Origin: CADEFF01 sp964569315
GTDB taxonomy: Bacteria; Pseudomonadota; Alphaproteobacteria; Dongiales; Dongiaceae
Reading direction: 5' to 3'
NCBI GenBank assembly: GCA_964569315.1
Contig: CAZMUZ010000183.1
Span: 1-5,311 of the forward strand
Length of the DNA: 5,311 nucleotides
Positions 1-5,311 of the stretch are shown here, piece by piece. The notes beneath the pieces are model-generated. The model was not told the origin of the DNA and searched no databases. It was given only the letters and a program-made list of their open reading frames with translations. The number at the start of each line of letters is the position of its first letter. Within the stretch, counting starts at the first letter, position 1. Made by a program: the position numbers and the translations under genes.

Positions 1-981
1 CGCTGCACCCAGAACCCCACCATGGGCGAGGAATGGCGGCGCGGCTGGCATCCCGAGCGCATGCAGCCGGCGAAATCCGACGCGCAGCTCCTCATCGTGG
101 GCGGCGGCCCCGCGGGGCTCGAATGCGCGCTTTCCCTGGGGCGGCGCGGCTACCGCGTGCGGCTGGCCGAGGCCCGGCGGGAGTTCGGGGGTCGCGTCAC
201 GCTCGAAAGCCGGCTATCCGGCCTCGCCACCTGGGCCCGGGTGCGCGACCATCGGCTGCAGCAGATTGGGAAGCTCGACAATGTGGAGCTCTTCCCGGAA
301 AGCCCGCTCGGCGCCGGTGAAATCCTCGAGATGGGCGTGCCGCATATCGTGCTCGCGACGGGCGCGCGCTGGCGCCGCGACGGTTTCGGGCGCAGGAACC
401 ACAAGGCCATCCCGGGCCATGAGCGCCCGCATGTGCTGACGCCGGACGACATCATGGCCGGGACCGAGCTCGCAAGTCCGGTGCTGATTTTCGACGACGA
501 TGATTTCTATCTGGGCGGCGTGCTGGCCGAGCATCTCTGCCGCAAGGGACACGACGTCGCGCTCGTGACGCCGGCGGCGCTGGTCTCCGGCTGGACCGTG
601 TTCACTCTCGAGCAGGAAAAGATCCAGACGCGGCTGCTGGAGCTCGGCGTCGAGATCGTCGCCAACCGGAACCTCGCGCGCATCGACACGGAGGGCGTGG
701 AGCTCGCCTGCGTCTTCACCGACCGCCGCACGCCGCGCGCCGCACGCTCGGTCGTCATGGTGACGGCGCGGCTACCGGAAGAGAGCCTCTACAGCGAGCT
801 CGTCGGCGACCCGGCGCGGCTGAAGGCCGCCGGCATCCGTAGCGTCGATCGGATCGGCGATTGCTACGGCCCCGGGATGATCGCGCATGCCGTCTATAGC
901 GGTCACCGCTTCGCCCGCGAATTCGAGGAGCCCGACGCCGGCGACCTCGGCTTCCTCACCGAGCCGGTGATGCTGGGTTAA
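1..981 (+). CDS. Trimethylamine/dimethylamine dehydrogenase-like FMN/4Fe-4S flavoprotein, C-terminal part (5' end off window)
   Basis: The reading frame is open from the first base, so the first in-frame ATG (22) is internal and the gene is cut by the left edge. The visible 326 residues begin with CTQN followed by a GEEWRRGWHPE stretch. In the TMADH/DMADH/histamine dehydrogenase family this marks the last Cys ligand of the 4Fe-4S cluster and the linker leaving the Old Yellow Enzyme-type barrel. Next come a dinucleotide-binding VGGGPAG motif (visible residues about 33-39), an LATGA motif, a second Rossmann-like segment, and a C-terminal IGDCYGPGMIAHAVYSGH motif. From TMADH numbering the full protein would be near 690 residues, normal for the family. 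The family oxidatively N-demethylates or deaminates small amines in the cytoplasm and passes electrons to ETF. The FMN site, three cluster Cys and the substrate pocket are off-window, so the substrate is unknown; a DgcA-like dimethylglycine enzyme or a generic NADH:flavin oxidoreductase remain possible. Confidence 0.88.
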   Translation, partial: RCTQNPTMGEEWRRGWHPERMQPAKSDAQLLIVGGGPAGLECALSLGRRGYRVRLAEARREFGGRVTLESRLSGLATWARVRDHRLQQIGKLDNVELFPESPLGAGEILEMGVPHIVLATGARWRRDGFGRRNHKAIPGHERPHVLTPDDIMAGTELASPVLIFDDDDFYLGGVLAEHLCRKGHDVALVTPAALVSGWTVFTLEQEKIQTRLLELGVEIVANRNLARIDTEGVELACVFTDRRTPRAARSVVMVTARLPEESLYSELVGDPARLKAAGIRSVDRIGDCYGPGMIAHAVYSGHRFAREFEEPDAGDLGFLTEPVMLG

Positions 982-1003
982 GGCGGGAGCAGCCCGCCCT
1001 TTC
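982..1003 (+). terminator. Candidate intrinsic terminator after the TMADH-like gene
   Basis: A perfect 6-bp inverted repeat, GGCGGG (982-987) and CCCGCC (993-998), encloses a 5-base loop and is followed by CTTTC. It begins directly after the TAA stop at 979-981. The stem is strong but the T-run is only three bases, so termination may be partial. It suggests that the TMADH-like transcript ends here and that the HEAT-repeat gene is not part of that operon. Confidence 0.5.
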
Positions 1004-1032
1004 TACCGCGTCTCACACGGGCTCAGAGGGCA

Positions 1033-1052
1033 CGCCCGCTTTCCGCCGGGCG
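1033..1052. repeat. Short GC-rich inverted repeat between the TMADH-like and HEAT genes
   Basis: CGCCCG (1033-1038) and CGGGCG (1047-1052) form a 6-bp stem around an 8-base loop. There is no T-run on either side, so it is not a clear terminator. It lies in the 162-base gap before the HEAT gene, where I see no convincing sigma70 promoter. Hairpins of this size arise easily in GC-rich DNA. Confidence 0.25.
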
Positions 1053-1143
1053 CTCGGAGCAACGTTCGCGGCTTGGCGGTAGCATGCCGGCGCGGCACTT
1101 CGTAGGATGCGACCTCGCCAGTTCGGCAGCGAGCATCCCTGAT

Positions 1144-2004
1144 ATGAGACAGCGACTGGACCAGCCGACCGCCAGCTTGCTTGCAGATACGCTGGCGCTT
1201 TCCCGACGAGATCCGGCTTCCGTAGAACGGTGGAACCATATCTACGAACTTCACCGCCGCGGCGAAGAGAATATCTTTCAAGCAGCGAGTACCTGGTGCG
1301 GTTCAGACGATCCCGGCGCCCGCAAACTTGCTGCAGATATCCTGGCGCAGCTCGGACCATTGACGCAGGAAGGCGAAGAGCAGCTTCGTCCGTTCACGAA
1401 ACGAAGCATTCCTTTGATGCGGATATTGCTGGATGACACCGACGTAAATGTCATCATCGCAGCGATTTCATTTTTCCGACATCACGGTATATCCAATCCG
1501 ATTATCGAGCGAACTGCCCTATCTTCTCACCCCACTGCCGAGGTTCGACTGGCGGTCGCGCAGTGCATAGGACACGAGGAGTCCGTGTCAGGCGTTGCCA
1601 TGCTTATCCGGCTGTCGGACGACCAGGACGAACGGGTGCGTGATTGGGCGACATTCGGACTTGGGTCTGAATGTCGTTCGGACACCGCGGACGTTCGGGA
1701 AGCGCTCTTTCGCCGACTGCACGACGACCATTTCGACACAAAAGCAGAGGCGCTGATTGGACTCGCCGAGCGCCGCGACGAGCGCGTCATTCCTTTCGTT
1801 ACAGCGGCGCTACAGGCAAATACCGTCGGGCGAATGGTCGTCGAGGCCGCGGCAATTCTGGCGCTTCCTATATTCATGGAGCCGCTGGAGAAACTTCGAT
1901 CATGGTGGGACGTCGACTCTAAACTTCTCGAAGATGCGCTCGATTGCTGCAGAATGCAGCGCCCGCTTTATCCCTCACGGATACGGGCGAAAGATCTGTT
2001 GTGA
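1144..2004 (+). CDS. HEAT-repeat domain protein of unknown partner
   Basis: The product is a soluble all-helical protein of 286 residues with no signal peptide or membrane segment. At least five degenerate HEAT/PBS-lyase-type helical pairs can be seen between about residues 35 and 245. Recurring signatures are DPGARKLAADILAQLG, a DDTDVNVIIAAISFF helix, TAEVRLAVAQCIG, DERVRDWATFGLG, a DTKAEALIGLAERRD segment and GRMVVEAAAILA. The RDWATFGLG and EAL.GLA.RRD patterns match a widespread family annotated only as 'HEAT repeat domain-containing protein', which probably acts as a protein-binding scaffold; no catalytic residues are visible. The start is uncertain. An in-frame ATG at 1084 would add 20 residues that look non-coding, and neither start has a strong ribosome site; 1144 is preferred because the family similarity begins shortly after it. 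Codon third positions hold more A and T than in the flanking genes, hinting at separate acquisition. It converges on the M19 gene. Confidence 0.8.
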   Translation: MRQRLDQPTASLLADTLALSRRDPASVERWNHIYELHRRGEENIFQAASTWCGSDDPGARKLAADILAQLGPLTQEGEEQLRPFTKRSIPLMRILLDDTDVNVIIAAISFFRHHGISNPIIERTALSSHPTAEVRLAVAQCIGHEESVSGVAMLIRLSDDQDERVRDWATFGLGSECRSDTADVREALFRRLHDDHFDTKAEALIGLAERRDERVIPFVTAALQANTVGRMVVEAAAILALPIFMEPLEKLRSWWDVDSKLLEDALDCCRMQRPLYPSRIRAKDLL

Positions 2005-2034
2005 GTATTTCCGCCGACGGCATTACCCGAGGAG
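2005..2034. other. 30-base convergent gap, no terminator seen
   Basis: The HEAT gene (TGA at 2002-2004) and the M19 gene (TAA complement at 2035-2037) run toward each other here. Only a 3-bp CCG/CGG stem is present and there is no T-run, so I see no bidirectional intrinsic terminator. Transcripts probably overlap or end by Rho. Confidence 0.4.
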
Positions 2035-3054
2035 TTACCCGCCCCAGATCTTGGCGAGCGCGCGGAGGAAATTGCCGCCGAGCAGCTCGCGGAGGTCGTG
2101 CTCCTTCCAGCCGCGCTTCAGCAGCGCTTCGGTGATCTTCACCAGCTCGACGTGGCTCTTCACCTCGGCGATATAGCGGCCGCGGATGTCGTTGCCGAAG
2201 GCCCTGGCATAGTCGGCGATGGCCGCGGGGAAGCGGCTGAGGGTCATCTCGGTGATGTGCTTCACCTTGCCGAGATCGCTCACCGCCGGCAGGTCGGTGC
2301 CGATGCCTACATGGGCGATGCCGACGAGCCCCGCGATATAGTCGAGGTGCTTCAGGAAATCGTCGATCGAGGGCGGCCGCTTCGCATCGCCGCTCCAGCA
2401 CATCGGCCCGTAGATGCTGCAGCCGATCACGCCGCCGGTGGCGGCCGTCGCCTTCAGCACCGCGTCGCCCTTGTTGCGGAGCGCCTTGCTGACCGCGCGC
2501 GCATTGGCGTGGGTGAGCAGCACCGGCTGGCGGCTCGCCTCGGCCGCCTCGCGCGCCGTGCGCTCGCCGACATGGCTGAGGTCGAGCGCGATGCCGAGCT
2601 CGTTCATCCGCTCGATCGCCATGCGTCCGAGGCCGCTCAAGCCCCCGTCCTCAGGCTCGAGGCAGCCGTCGCCGAGGAAATTCCGGCGATTGTAGGTGAG
2701 CTGCATGATCCGGAGGCCGAGCCGGTGGAAGAAGGCGAGGCGATCGAGCTTGTCGCCGATCGGCCGCATGTTCTGCCAGCCCATGATGACGCCGACCTTG
2801 CCGGCCGCCCGCGCGCGATGCAGGTCGGCGACCTTCTCGATCAGCATCCATTCGCTGTCGGGGGCCTGCAGCCGGGCGAGCCAGCCCGCCACCTGGTCGG
2901 CGGTTTCCTCGAAATCCGCCTCGAAATGGCTGACCGTCAGGTTGATCGCATCGACATGCGCGGCCTTGAGGCTGGACGCATCGCCGTCGCTGTAGAAGAC
3001 GAGCCCGTCCAGGATCGTGGCGTCCCGCTGCAGCTCGGCCGCGGAAAGGGTCAT
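2035..3054 (-). CDS. Peptidase M19 (membrane/renal dipeptidase-like) homologue lacking canonical zinc ligands
   Basis: The product is 339 residues with the amidohydrolase-type TIM barrel of family M19. Family marks are MQLTYNRRNFLGDGC (117-131), DGGLSGLGR (136-144), the ALDLSHVG segment with His161, LTHANARAV with His182, FLKHLDYI with His236, GIGTDL with Asp254, and the C-terminal LLGGNFLR. The usual N-terminal DGHxD reads DGLVF here (His to Leu, Asp to Phe), and the metal-bridging Glu region reads MGWQN, with Gln94 at the Glu position. The binuclear zinc site of ordinary dipeptidases therefore cannot form as usual. From memory this matches a recognised M19 subfamily with a GFQN-type motif, found near methylamine/dimethylglycine catabolic genes, so the call 'dipeptidase' is by homology only. 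The start at 3054 overlaps the LLM stop as ATGA, implying translational coupling. A longer frame upstream to 3216 lies inside the LLM gene and is rejected. No signal peptide is seen despite the 'membrane' name. Confidence 0.88.
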   Translation of the reverse strand: MTLSAAELQRDATILDGLVFYSDGDASSLKAAHVDAINLTVSHFEADFEETADQVAGWLARLQAPDSEWMLIEKVADLHRARAAGKVGVIMGWQNMRPIGDKLDRLAFFHRLGLRIMQLTYNRRNFLGDGCLEPEDGGLSGLGRMAIERMNELGIALDLSHVGERTAREAAEASRQPVLLTHANARAVSKALRNKGDAVLKATAATGGVIGCSIYGPMCWSGDAKRPPSIDDFLKHLDYIAGLVGIAHVGIGTDLPAVSDLGKVKHITEMTLSRFPAAIADYARAFGNDIRGRYIAEVKSHVELVKITEALLKRGWKEHDLRELLGGNFLRALAKIWGG

Positions 3055-4091
3055 CCCACGACCAGCTTCGGCCGGTCGGTCTTGAGGCGCGGCATGATGT
3101 GCTTGGCGAGCCGCTCCATCGAGCCCATCACGTCCTTGTGGTCGGCGCCGAAATTCATGTTCAGCACCACCTCGTCCGTGCCGAGATCGGCAAAATATTT
3201 GAGCTTCTCGTAGCATTCCTCGGCCGTGCCGATGACCACGCGCTCAGCGAAGGTCTCGATCGGCAGATCGATCGGGTTCGGCTGGATGTCGCCGCCCTTG
3301 ATGTCGCCGGCGGTGGTGAAGGCATTCTGGAAGCGCTGCTGCGCCGTGTAGCAGATGCGGATCTTCTCCTCGGCGTCCTTTTTGTCGGAGGCGACATAGC
3401 AGAAGAGGAGCATGGCGAGCTTGCGCGAGAACTTGGCGCCGCCTTCCTGCCGCGCCTTGTCGAAGGCCTCGGCCTGCATCTCGGGACCGCGCTCCGTGGT
3501 GCGGAGCGGCATGACCATCACGTGATAGCCGTTCTTCGCCGAGTGATAGATGGCGGGCGGCGTCACGCAGGCGATCCAGATCGGCGGATAGGGCTGCTGC
3601 AGCGGCCGCGGCAGGACGGTAAGCGCCGGGAACTTGTAGAACTTGCTGTCCCAGGTGACCTCTTCCTCGGTCAGCAGCTTTTTCAGCAGCGCGAGGCTGT
3701 CCTCGAACTTCTCGCGGCCCTCATCGACCGTGATGCCGAAGCGGTCGAACTCGTAGAGGAACGCGCCGCGGCCGACGCCGACCTCGAGCCGACCTTCGGT
3801 GAGGCAGTCGGTGAGCGCGATCTCGCCGGCGAGGCGCCGCACGTCATAGAAAGGCAACACCAGCACGGCGGTGACGAGCGGGATGCGCTTCGTCTCGCCT
3901 GCGACGCGCGCCGCGGTGATCAGCGGATGCGGATGAACGAGATAGTTGAGGAAGTGATGCTCGGGGATATGCAGCGACGAGAATCCGAGATCCTCGGCAT
4001 GCTTCGCCTCCGTCAGCATCTCGCGATACATATGGACGGCATGCACTTTCATGTTGTGCCAATGCGCCGGCAGATAGAATCCGAAATCCAT
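3051..4091 (-). CDS. LLM class flavin-dependent oxidoreductase (luciferase-like monooxygenase)
   Basis: The product is 346 residues, typical of single-subunit luciferase-like F420/FMN proteins with a TIM-barrel fold. It begins MDFGFYLPAHW and carries the IPEHHF motif (about 43-48), where the His pair aligns with the luciferase active-site region. Other marks are LVTAVLVLPFYDVRRLAGE (about 72-90), EGRLEVGVGRG (about 99-109), the PRPLQQPYPPIWIA core (about 161-174) and a late VIGTAEE segment. Such enzymes use reduced FMN (or F420 in some lineages) and oxygen to oxygenate small organic substrates; the substrate is not predictable here. ATGs at 4097 and 4091 are in frame. An AGAGG sequence sits 2 bases from the first but 8 from the second, so 4091 is preferred. 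It is the first gene of a unit with the M19 gene, overlapping it by ATGA, which suggests linked function. The 5' gap holds candidate control elements. Confidence 0.9.
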   Translation of the reverse strand: MDFGFYLPAHWHNMKVHAVHMYREMLTEAKHAEDLGFSSLHIPEHHFLNYLVHPHPLITAARVAGETKRIPLVTAVLVLPFYDVRRLAGEIALTDCLTEGRLEVGVGRGAFLYEFDRFGITVDEGREKFEDSLALLKKLLTEEEVTWDSKFYKFPALTVLPRPLQQPYPPIWIACVTPPAIYHSAKNGYHVMVMPLRTTERGPEMQAEAFDKARQEGGAKFSRKLAMLLFCYVASDKKDAEEKIRICYTAQQRFQNAFTTAGDIKGGDIQPNPIDLPIETFAERVVIGTAEECYEKLKYFADLGTDEVVLNMNFGADHKDVMGSMERLAKHIMPRLKTDRPKLVVG

Positions 4092-4099
4092 CGTCATGA

Positions 4100-4104
4100 C
4101 CTCT
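4100..4104 (-). promoter_or_regulatory. Ribosome binding site deciding the LLM start
   Basis: On the - strand AGAGG is followed by TC, an ATG at 4097-4095, ACG and a second ATG at 4091-4089. Spacing is 2 bases to the first ATG and 8 to the second, so initiation should favour the second and the protein should begin MDFGFYL. Confidence 0.6.
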
Positions 4105-4173
4105 GTCGAACCGATCGTGGCGGCTGCTCAGCCGGCGCACCGAATGAGGCGGACGATAGACAAACGCCGAAAC

Positions 4174-4189
4174 TCCCGCCAGCGCGGGA
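4174..4189. repeat. 6-bp hairpin upstream of the LLM gene
   Basis: TCCCGC (4174-4179) and GCGGGA (4184-4189) form a perfect stem with a 4-base loop. On the - strand it is followed by GTTTCG, so it could act as a weak terminator or attenuator, or as an operator half-site pair, just downstream of the candidate -10. Its role is not determined. Confidence 0.4.
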
Positions 4190-4217
4190 TTGTCCTACGT
4201 CGCCTGTCGTACGTCAC
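4189..4217 (-). promoter_or_regulatory. Weak sigma70-like promoter candidate for the LLM-M19 unit
   Basis: On the - strand GTGACG (4217-4212; 4 of 6 matches to TTGACA) is followed after exactly 17 bases by GACAAT (4194-4189; 4 of 6 to TATAAT). It would give a leader of about 90 bases before the LLM start. The motif overlaps the TACGTC direct repeat. Matches this weak are common by chance. Confidence 0.22.
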
Positions 4218-4259
4218 CCGATCTTCTGCAATCGGATCAATCGTCTAGACCGAATCGGG
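4217..4259. repeat. CCCGAT/ATCGGG inverted repeats around a GTCTAGAC palindrome
   Basis: CCCGAT (4217-4222) can pair with ATCGG at 4231-4235 (8-base loop) or with ATCGGG at 4254-4259. The perfect palindrome GTCTAGAC lies between them at 4243-4250. This lies about 130-170 bases upstream of the LLM start, a suitable place for a regulator site, but no known operator is recognised. Confidence 0.35.
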
Positions 4260-4344
4260 CAGATTCTCCGCGACCCCGTTCTCGAGGGGAAAGGGCGAGG
4301 TTCGGACGCCTCCTGTCGACGCGAAGTCGGCCTGCGCGACGGTC

Positions 4345-4373
4345 CTTCGCGCAAACCCGGTCCGGTTGCGAAG
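4345..4373 (-). terminator. Candidate hairpin downstream of the SDR gene, no T-run
   Basis: CTTCGC (4345-4350) pairs with GCGAAG (4368-4373). Inside, after a 3-base bulge, AACC (4354-4357) pairs with GGTT (4364-4367) around a 6-base loop. It lies about 35 bases past the SDR stop in the - direction. There is no T-run, so it may stabilise the 3' end or assist Rho rather than be a true intrinsic terminator. Confidence 0.3.
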
Positions 4374-4407
4374 TCCCCTTTCCCGATCCGCCGCGCGCGA
4401 CCTCGCC

Positions 4408-5145
4408 TCAGTTCATCACCGCGCCGCCGTTGACGCCGATGGTCTGTCCGGTGACGTAGGTGGAGCCCGGCCCGGCGAGCCAGACGACCGCGGGTCCGAT
4501 CTCCTCGGGGCGGCCCACGCGCCCGAGCGGCATCGAGCTTTCCAGGCGACGAAGCTCGGGCGACATGCCGGCGAGCCCGAGCATCGGCGTGTCGACCGGG
4601 CCGGGCGCGATGGCGTTGACCAGGATGTCCGGCGCGAACTCGCGCGCCCAGGAGCGGGTGAAGGTGACGACGCCGCCCTTGGTGGCCGCATAGACCGAGT
4701 TTCCGGCCCGGCCGAGAAAGGCGAGCTCGGAGGCGATGTTGATGACACGGCCGCCGCGGCCGGCGGCGCGCATCGCCCGGATCGACTCGCGCGCCATCAG
4801 GAACACGCCGCGCAGGTTGACCGAGACCGTCCGTTCGAACTCCTCGACCGAAACCTCGAGCAGCGGCCGCTCGATCATGATGGCCGCATTGTTGACGAGG
4901 ACGTCGAGGCCGCCGAGCCCCTTCGTCGTCTCGGCGACGACGCGCACCGCATCGCGTTCCCGGGTGACGTCGCCGGCGAGCGCGAGGGTGCGGCCGCGGC
5001 AGGCCGCAGCCGCGGCCGTCGGCGCCTCGAGATCGACAAGCGCGACCGACGCGCCGGCAGCAGACAGCGCCGCTGCGATGGCGCTGCCGATCCCGCCCGC
5101 CGCGCCCGTGACCAGCGCGACGCGGCCGGAAAGCGATTCACTCAT
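4408..5145 (-). CDS. SDR family NAD(P)-dependent oxidoreductase (classical, FabG-like)
   Basis: The product is 245 residues, the standard length for a classical short-chain dehydrogenase, with a Rossmann fold in the cytoplasm. The cofactor motif TGAAGGIG is at 13-20. Asp38 ends the second strand (VALVD), which favours NAD(H) over NADP(H). NNAA is at 85-88, and the catalytic tetrad is complete: Asn110, Ser139, Tyr152 and Lys156 (YAATK). PGPVDT is at 181-186 and the end is GQTIGVNGGAVMN. It should interconvert an alcohol and a carbonyl; the substrate is unknown, and labels such as 3-oxoacyl-ACP reductase would be by similarity only. Its ATG overlaps the stop of the upstream SDR (ATGA), and a G-rich ribosome site lies 9 bases before it, so the two are co-translated. 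The product begins MSESLSGRVALVTG, the normal family start. Confidence 0.93.
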   Translation of the reverse strand: MSESLSGRVALVTGAAGGIGSAIAAALSAAGASVALVDLEAPTAAAAACRGRTLALAGDVTRERDAVRVVAETTKGLGGLDVLVNNAAIMIERPLLEVSVEEFERTVSVNLRGVFLMARESIRAMRAAGRGGRVINIASELAFLGRAGNSVYAATKGGVVTFTRSWAREFAPDILVNAIAPGPVDTPMLGLAGMSPELRRLESSMPLGRVGRPEEIGPAVVWLAGPGSTYVTGQTIGVNGGAVMN

Positions 5146-5311
5146 GCCAGTAGTCCCCCTCGATCGATGACGATGCTTTGCCCGGTGATGTTCGCCGAAA
5201 GCGGCGACGCCAGGAAGAGATAGAGATTGACGATGTCGGCGGGCTCCAGCAACCCGTCCATCGACTGCGCCGCCAGGACGGAGTCGATGACCGCCTGCTC
5301 CGTCGTGTCGT
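5142..5311 (-). CDS. Second SDR family oxidoreductase, C-terminal fragment (5' end off window)
   Basis: Only the last 55 residues and the stop are inside the window; the frame is open to the right edge. The visible protein runs from DTTEQAVIDSVLAAQ through a helix with LLEPADIVNLYLFLASP to the classical SDR ending SANITGQSIVIDRGGLLA. The pattern EPADIV...LFLAS...ITGQ...VDGG is typical of the C-terminal part of FabG-like enzymes; here the usual V-D-G-G reads IDRGG. The cofactor and catalytic motifs lie off-window, so neither activity nor cofactor can be judged. The TGA stop (5144-5142) overlaps the ATG of the next SDR. Paired SDRs of this kind often act on related intermediates, but that is inference. 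Confidence 0.85.
   Translation of the reverse strand, partial: DTTEQAVIDSVLAAQSMDGLLEPADIVNLYLFLASPLSANITGQSIVIDRGGLLA
5155..5161 (-). promoter_or_regulatory. Ribosome binding site for the complete SDR gene
   Basis: On the - strand GAGGGGG ends 9 bases before the ATG at 5145-5143. It lies within the last codons of the upstream SDR, so the downstream gene can both reinitiate after the ATGA overlap and recruit ribosomes itself. Confidence 0.55.

Larger units (their letters stand above)
4098..4407. other. 310-base intergenic region with repeats, no gene seen
   Basis: This gap separates the complete SDR gene from the LLM-M19 unit, all on the - strand. Frames crossing it are antisense shadows of the neighbours. 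It should hold the 3' end of the SDR transcript (right side) and the promoter and leader of the LLM gene (left side). It contains a tight hairpin at 4174-4189, TACGTC direct repeats at 4196 and 4210, CCGAT/ATCGG inverted repeats at 4217-4259, an 8-bp palindrome GTCTAGAC at 4243-4250, and a GCGAAG/CTTCGC triplet at 4321-4373. In addition GGGAAAGGG (4287-4295) is complementary to CCCTTTCCC near 4376-4385, and GGCGAGGT (4294-4301) to ACCTCGCC (4400-4407). Confidence 0.6.

Noticed and set aside
22..981. TMADH-like gene as a complete 319-residue protein starting at 22
   Set aside because: The frame is open to base 1, and the codons before the ATG encode CTQN, a conserved internal motif holding a 4Fe-4S Cys ligand. 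The gene is truncated by the window.
1084..1143. 20-residue N-terminal extension of the HEAT protein
   Set aside because: The residues resemble translated intergenic DNA and no strong ribosome site supports the ATG at 1084. It cannot be excluded, because the ATG at 1144 also lacks a clear ribosome site.
2098..3213. Long + strand frame of about 371 codons opposite the M19 gene
   Set aside because: It is the antisense shadow of a clearly conserved M19 gene in GC-rich DNA. The translation is rich in Arg, Ala, Asp and Glu repeats with no recognisable domain.
3055..3216. 54-residue N-terminal extension of the M19 protein
   Set aside because: It lies entirely inside the LLM gene in another frame, and its Arg/Gly/His-rich translation has no M19 similarity. 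The ATGA overlap gives a natural start at 3054.
3099..4433. Long + strand frame of about 444 codons opposite the LLM gene
   Set aside because: It is antisense to the LLM coding region and runs through the intergenic gap into the SDR 3' end. The composition is shadow-like and no family motif is seen.
4190..4459. + strand small frame in the intergenic gap as a possible small gene
   Set aside because: It has no ribosome site or recognisable motif, has Arg/Ser/Pro-rich random composition, and runs into the antisense of the SDR.
4366..5223. + strand frame of about 285 codons opposite the SDR genes
   Set aside because: It is antisense to an SDR with a complete catalytic tetrad. Its low-complexity Gly/Arg/Asp/Ala content is typical of a GC-rich reverse frame.

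Overview
The window reads as a high-GC proteobacterial chromosome segment, most likely from an alphaproteobacterium. That is inferred from strong G/C preference at third codon positions, the catabolic gene families present and their operon style. Six protein-coding genes are supported, two of them cut by the window edges. I see no RNA gene, insertion sequence, CRISPR array or phage gene.

Layout, left to right. (1) On the + strand, 1-981 is the C-terminal half of a trimethylamine/dimethylamine-dehydrogenase-like flavoprotein whose N-terminal FMN barrel lies off the left edge. A GC-rich hairpin with a short T-run follows its stop and is a candidate terminator. (2) Also on the + strand, 1144-2004 is a HEAT-repeat scaffold protein whose codon use is visibly less GC-biased than its neighbours. 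(3) On the - strand, converging on the HEAT gene with a 30-base gap, is a two-gene translationally coupled unit. It holds an LLM-class (luciferase-like) flavin oxidoreductase (3051-4091) followed by an M19 'membrane dipeptidase' homologue (2035-3054), joined by an ATGA overlap. (4) A gap of about 310 bases (4098-4407) has no convincing gene but several inverted and direct repeats, and probably carries the promoter of the LLM-M19 unit. (5) Also on the - strand, two short-chain dehydrogenases sit in tandem, again joined by an ATGA overlap. One is complete (4408-5145); the other is only a C-terminal piece running off the right edge (5142-5311).

Taken together this looks like an accessory catabolic region: a methylamine-type dehydrogenase, a flavin-dependent oxidoreductase, an amidohydrolase-fold protein and two SDRs, suited to oxidising small N-containing or carbonyl compounds. 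The substrate cannot be read from the sequence. The most notable point is that the M19 protein has lost three of the canonical zinc ligands (the N-terminal HxD pair and the bridging Glu). It belongs to a subfamily that I recall occurring beside dimethylglycine/methylamine catabolic genes, which would fit the dehydrogenase gene about 1 kb away. I found no strong evidence for a wholly new system.
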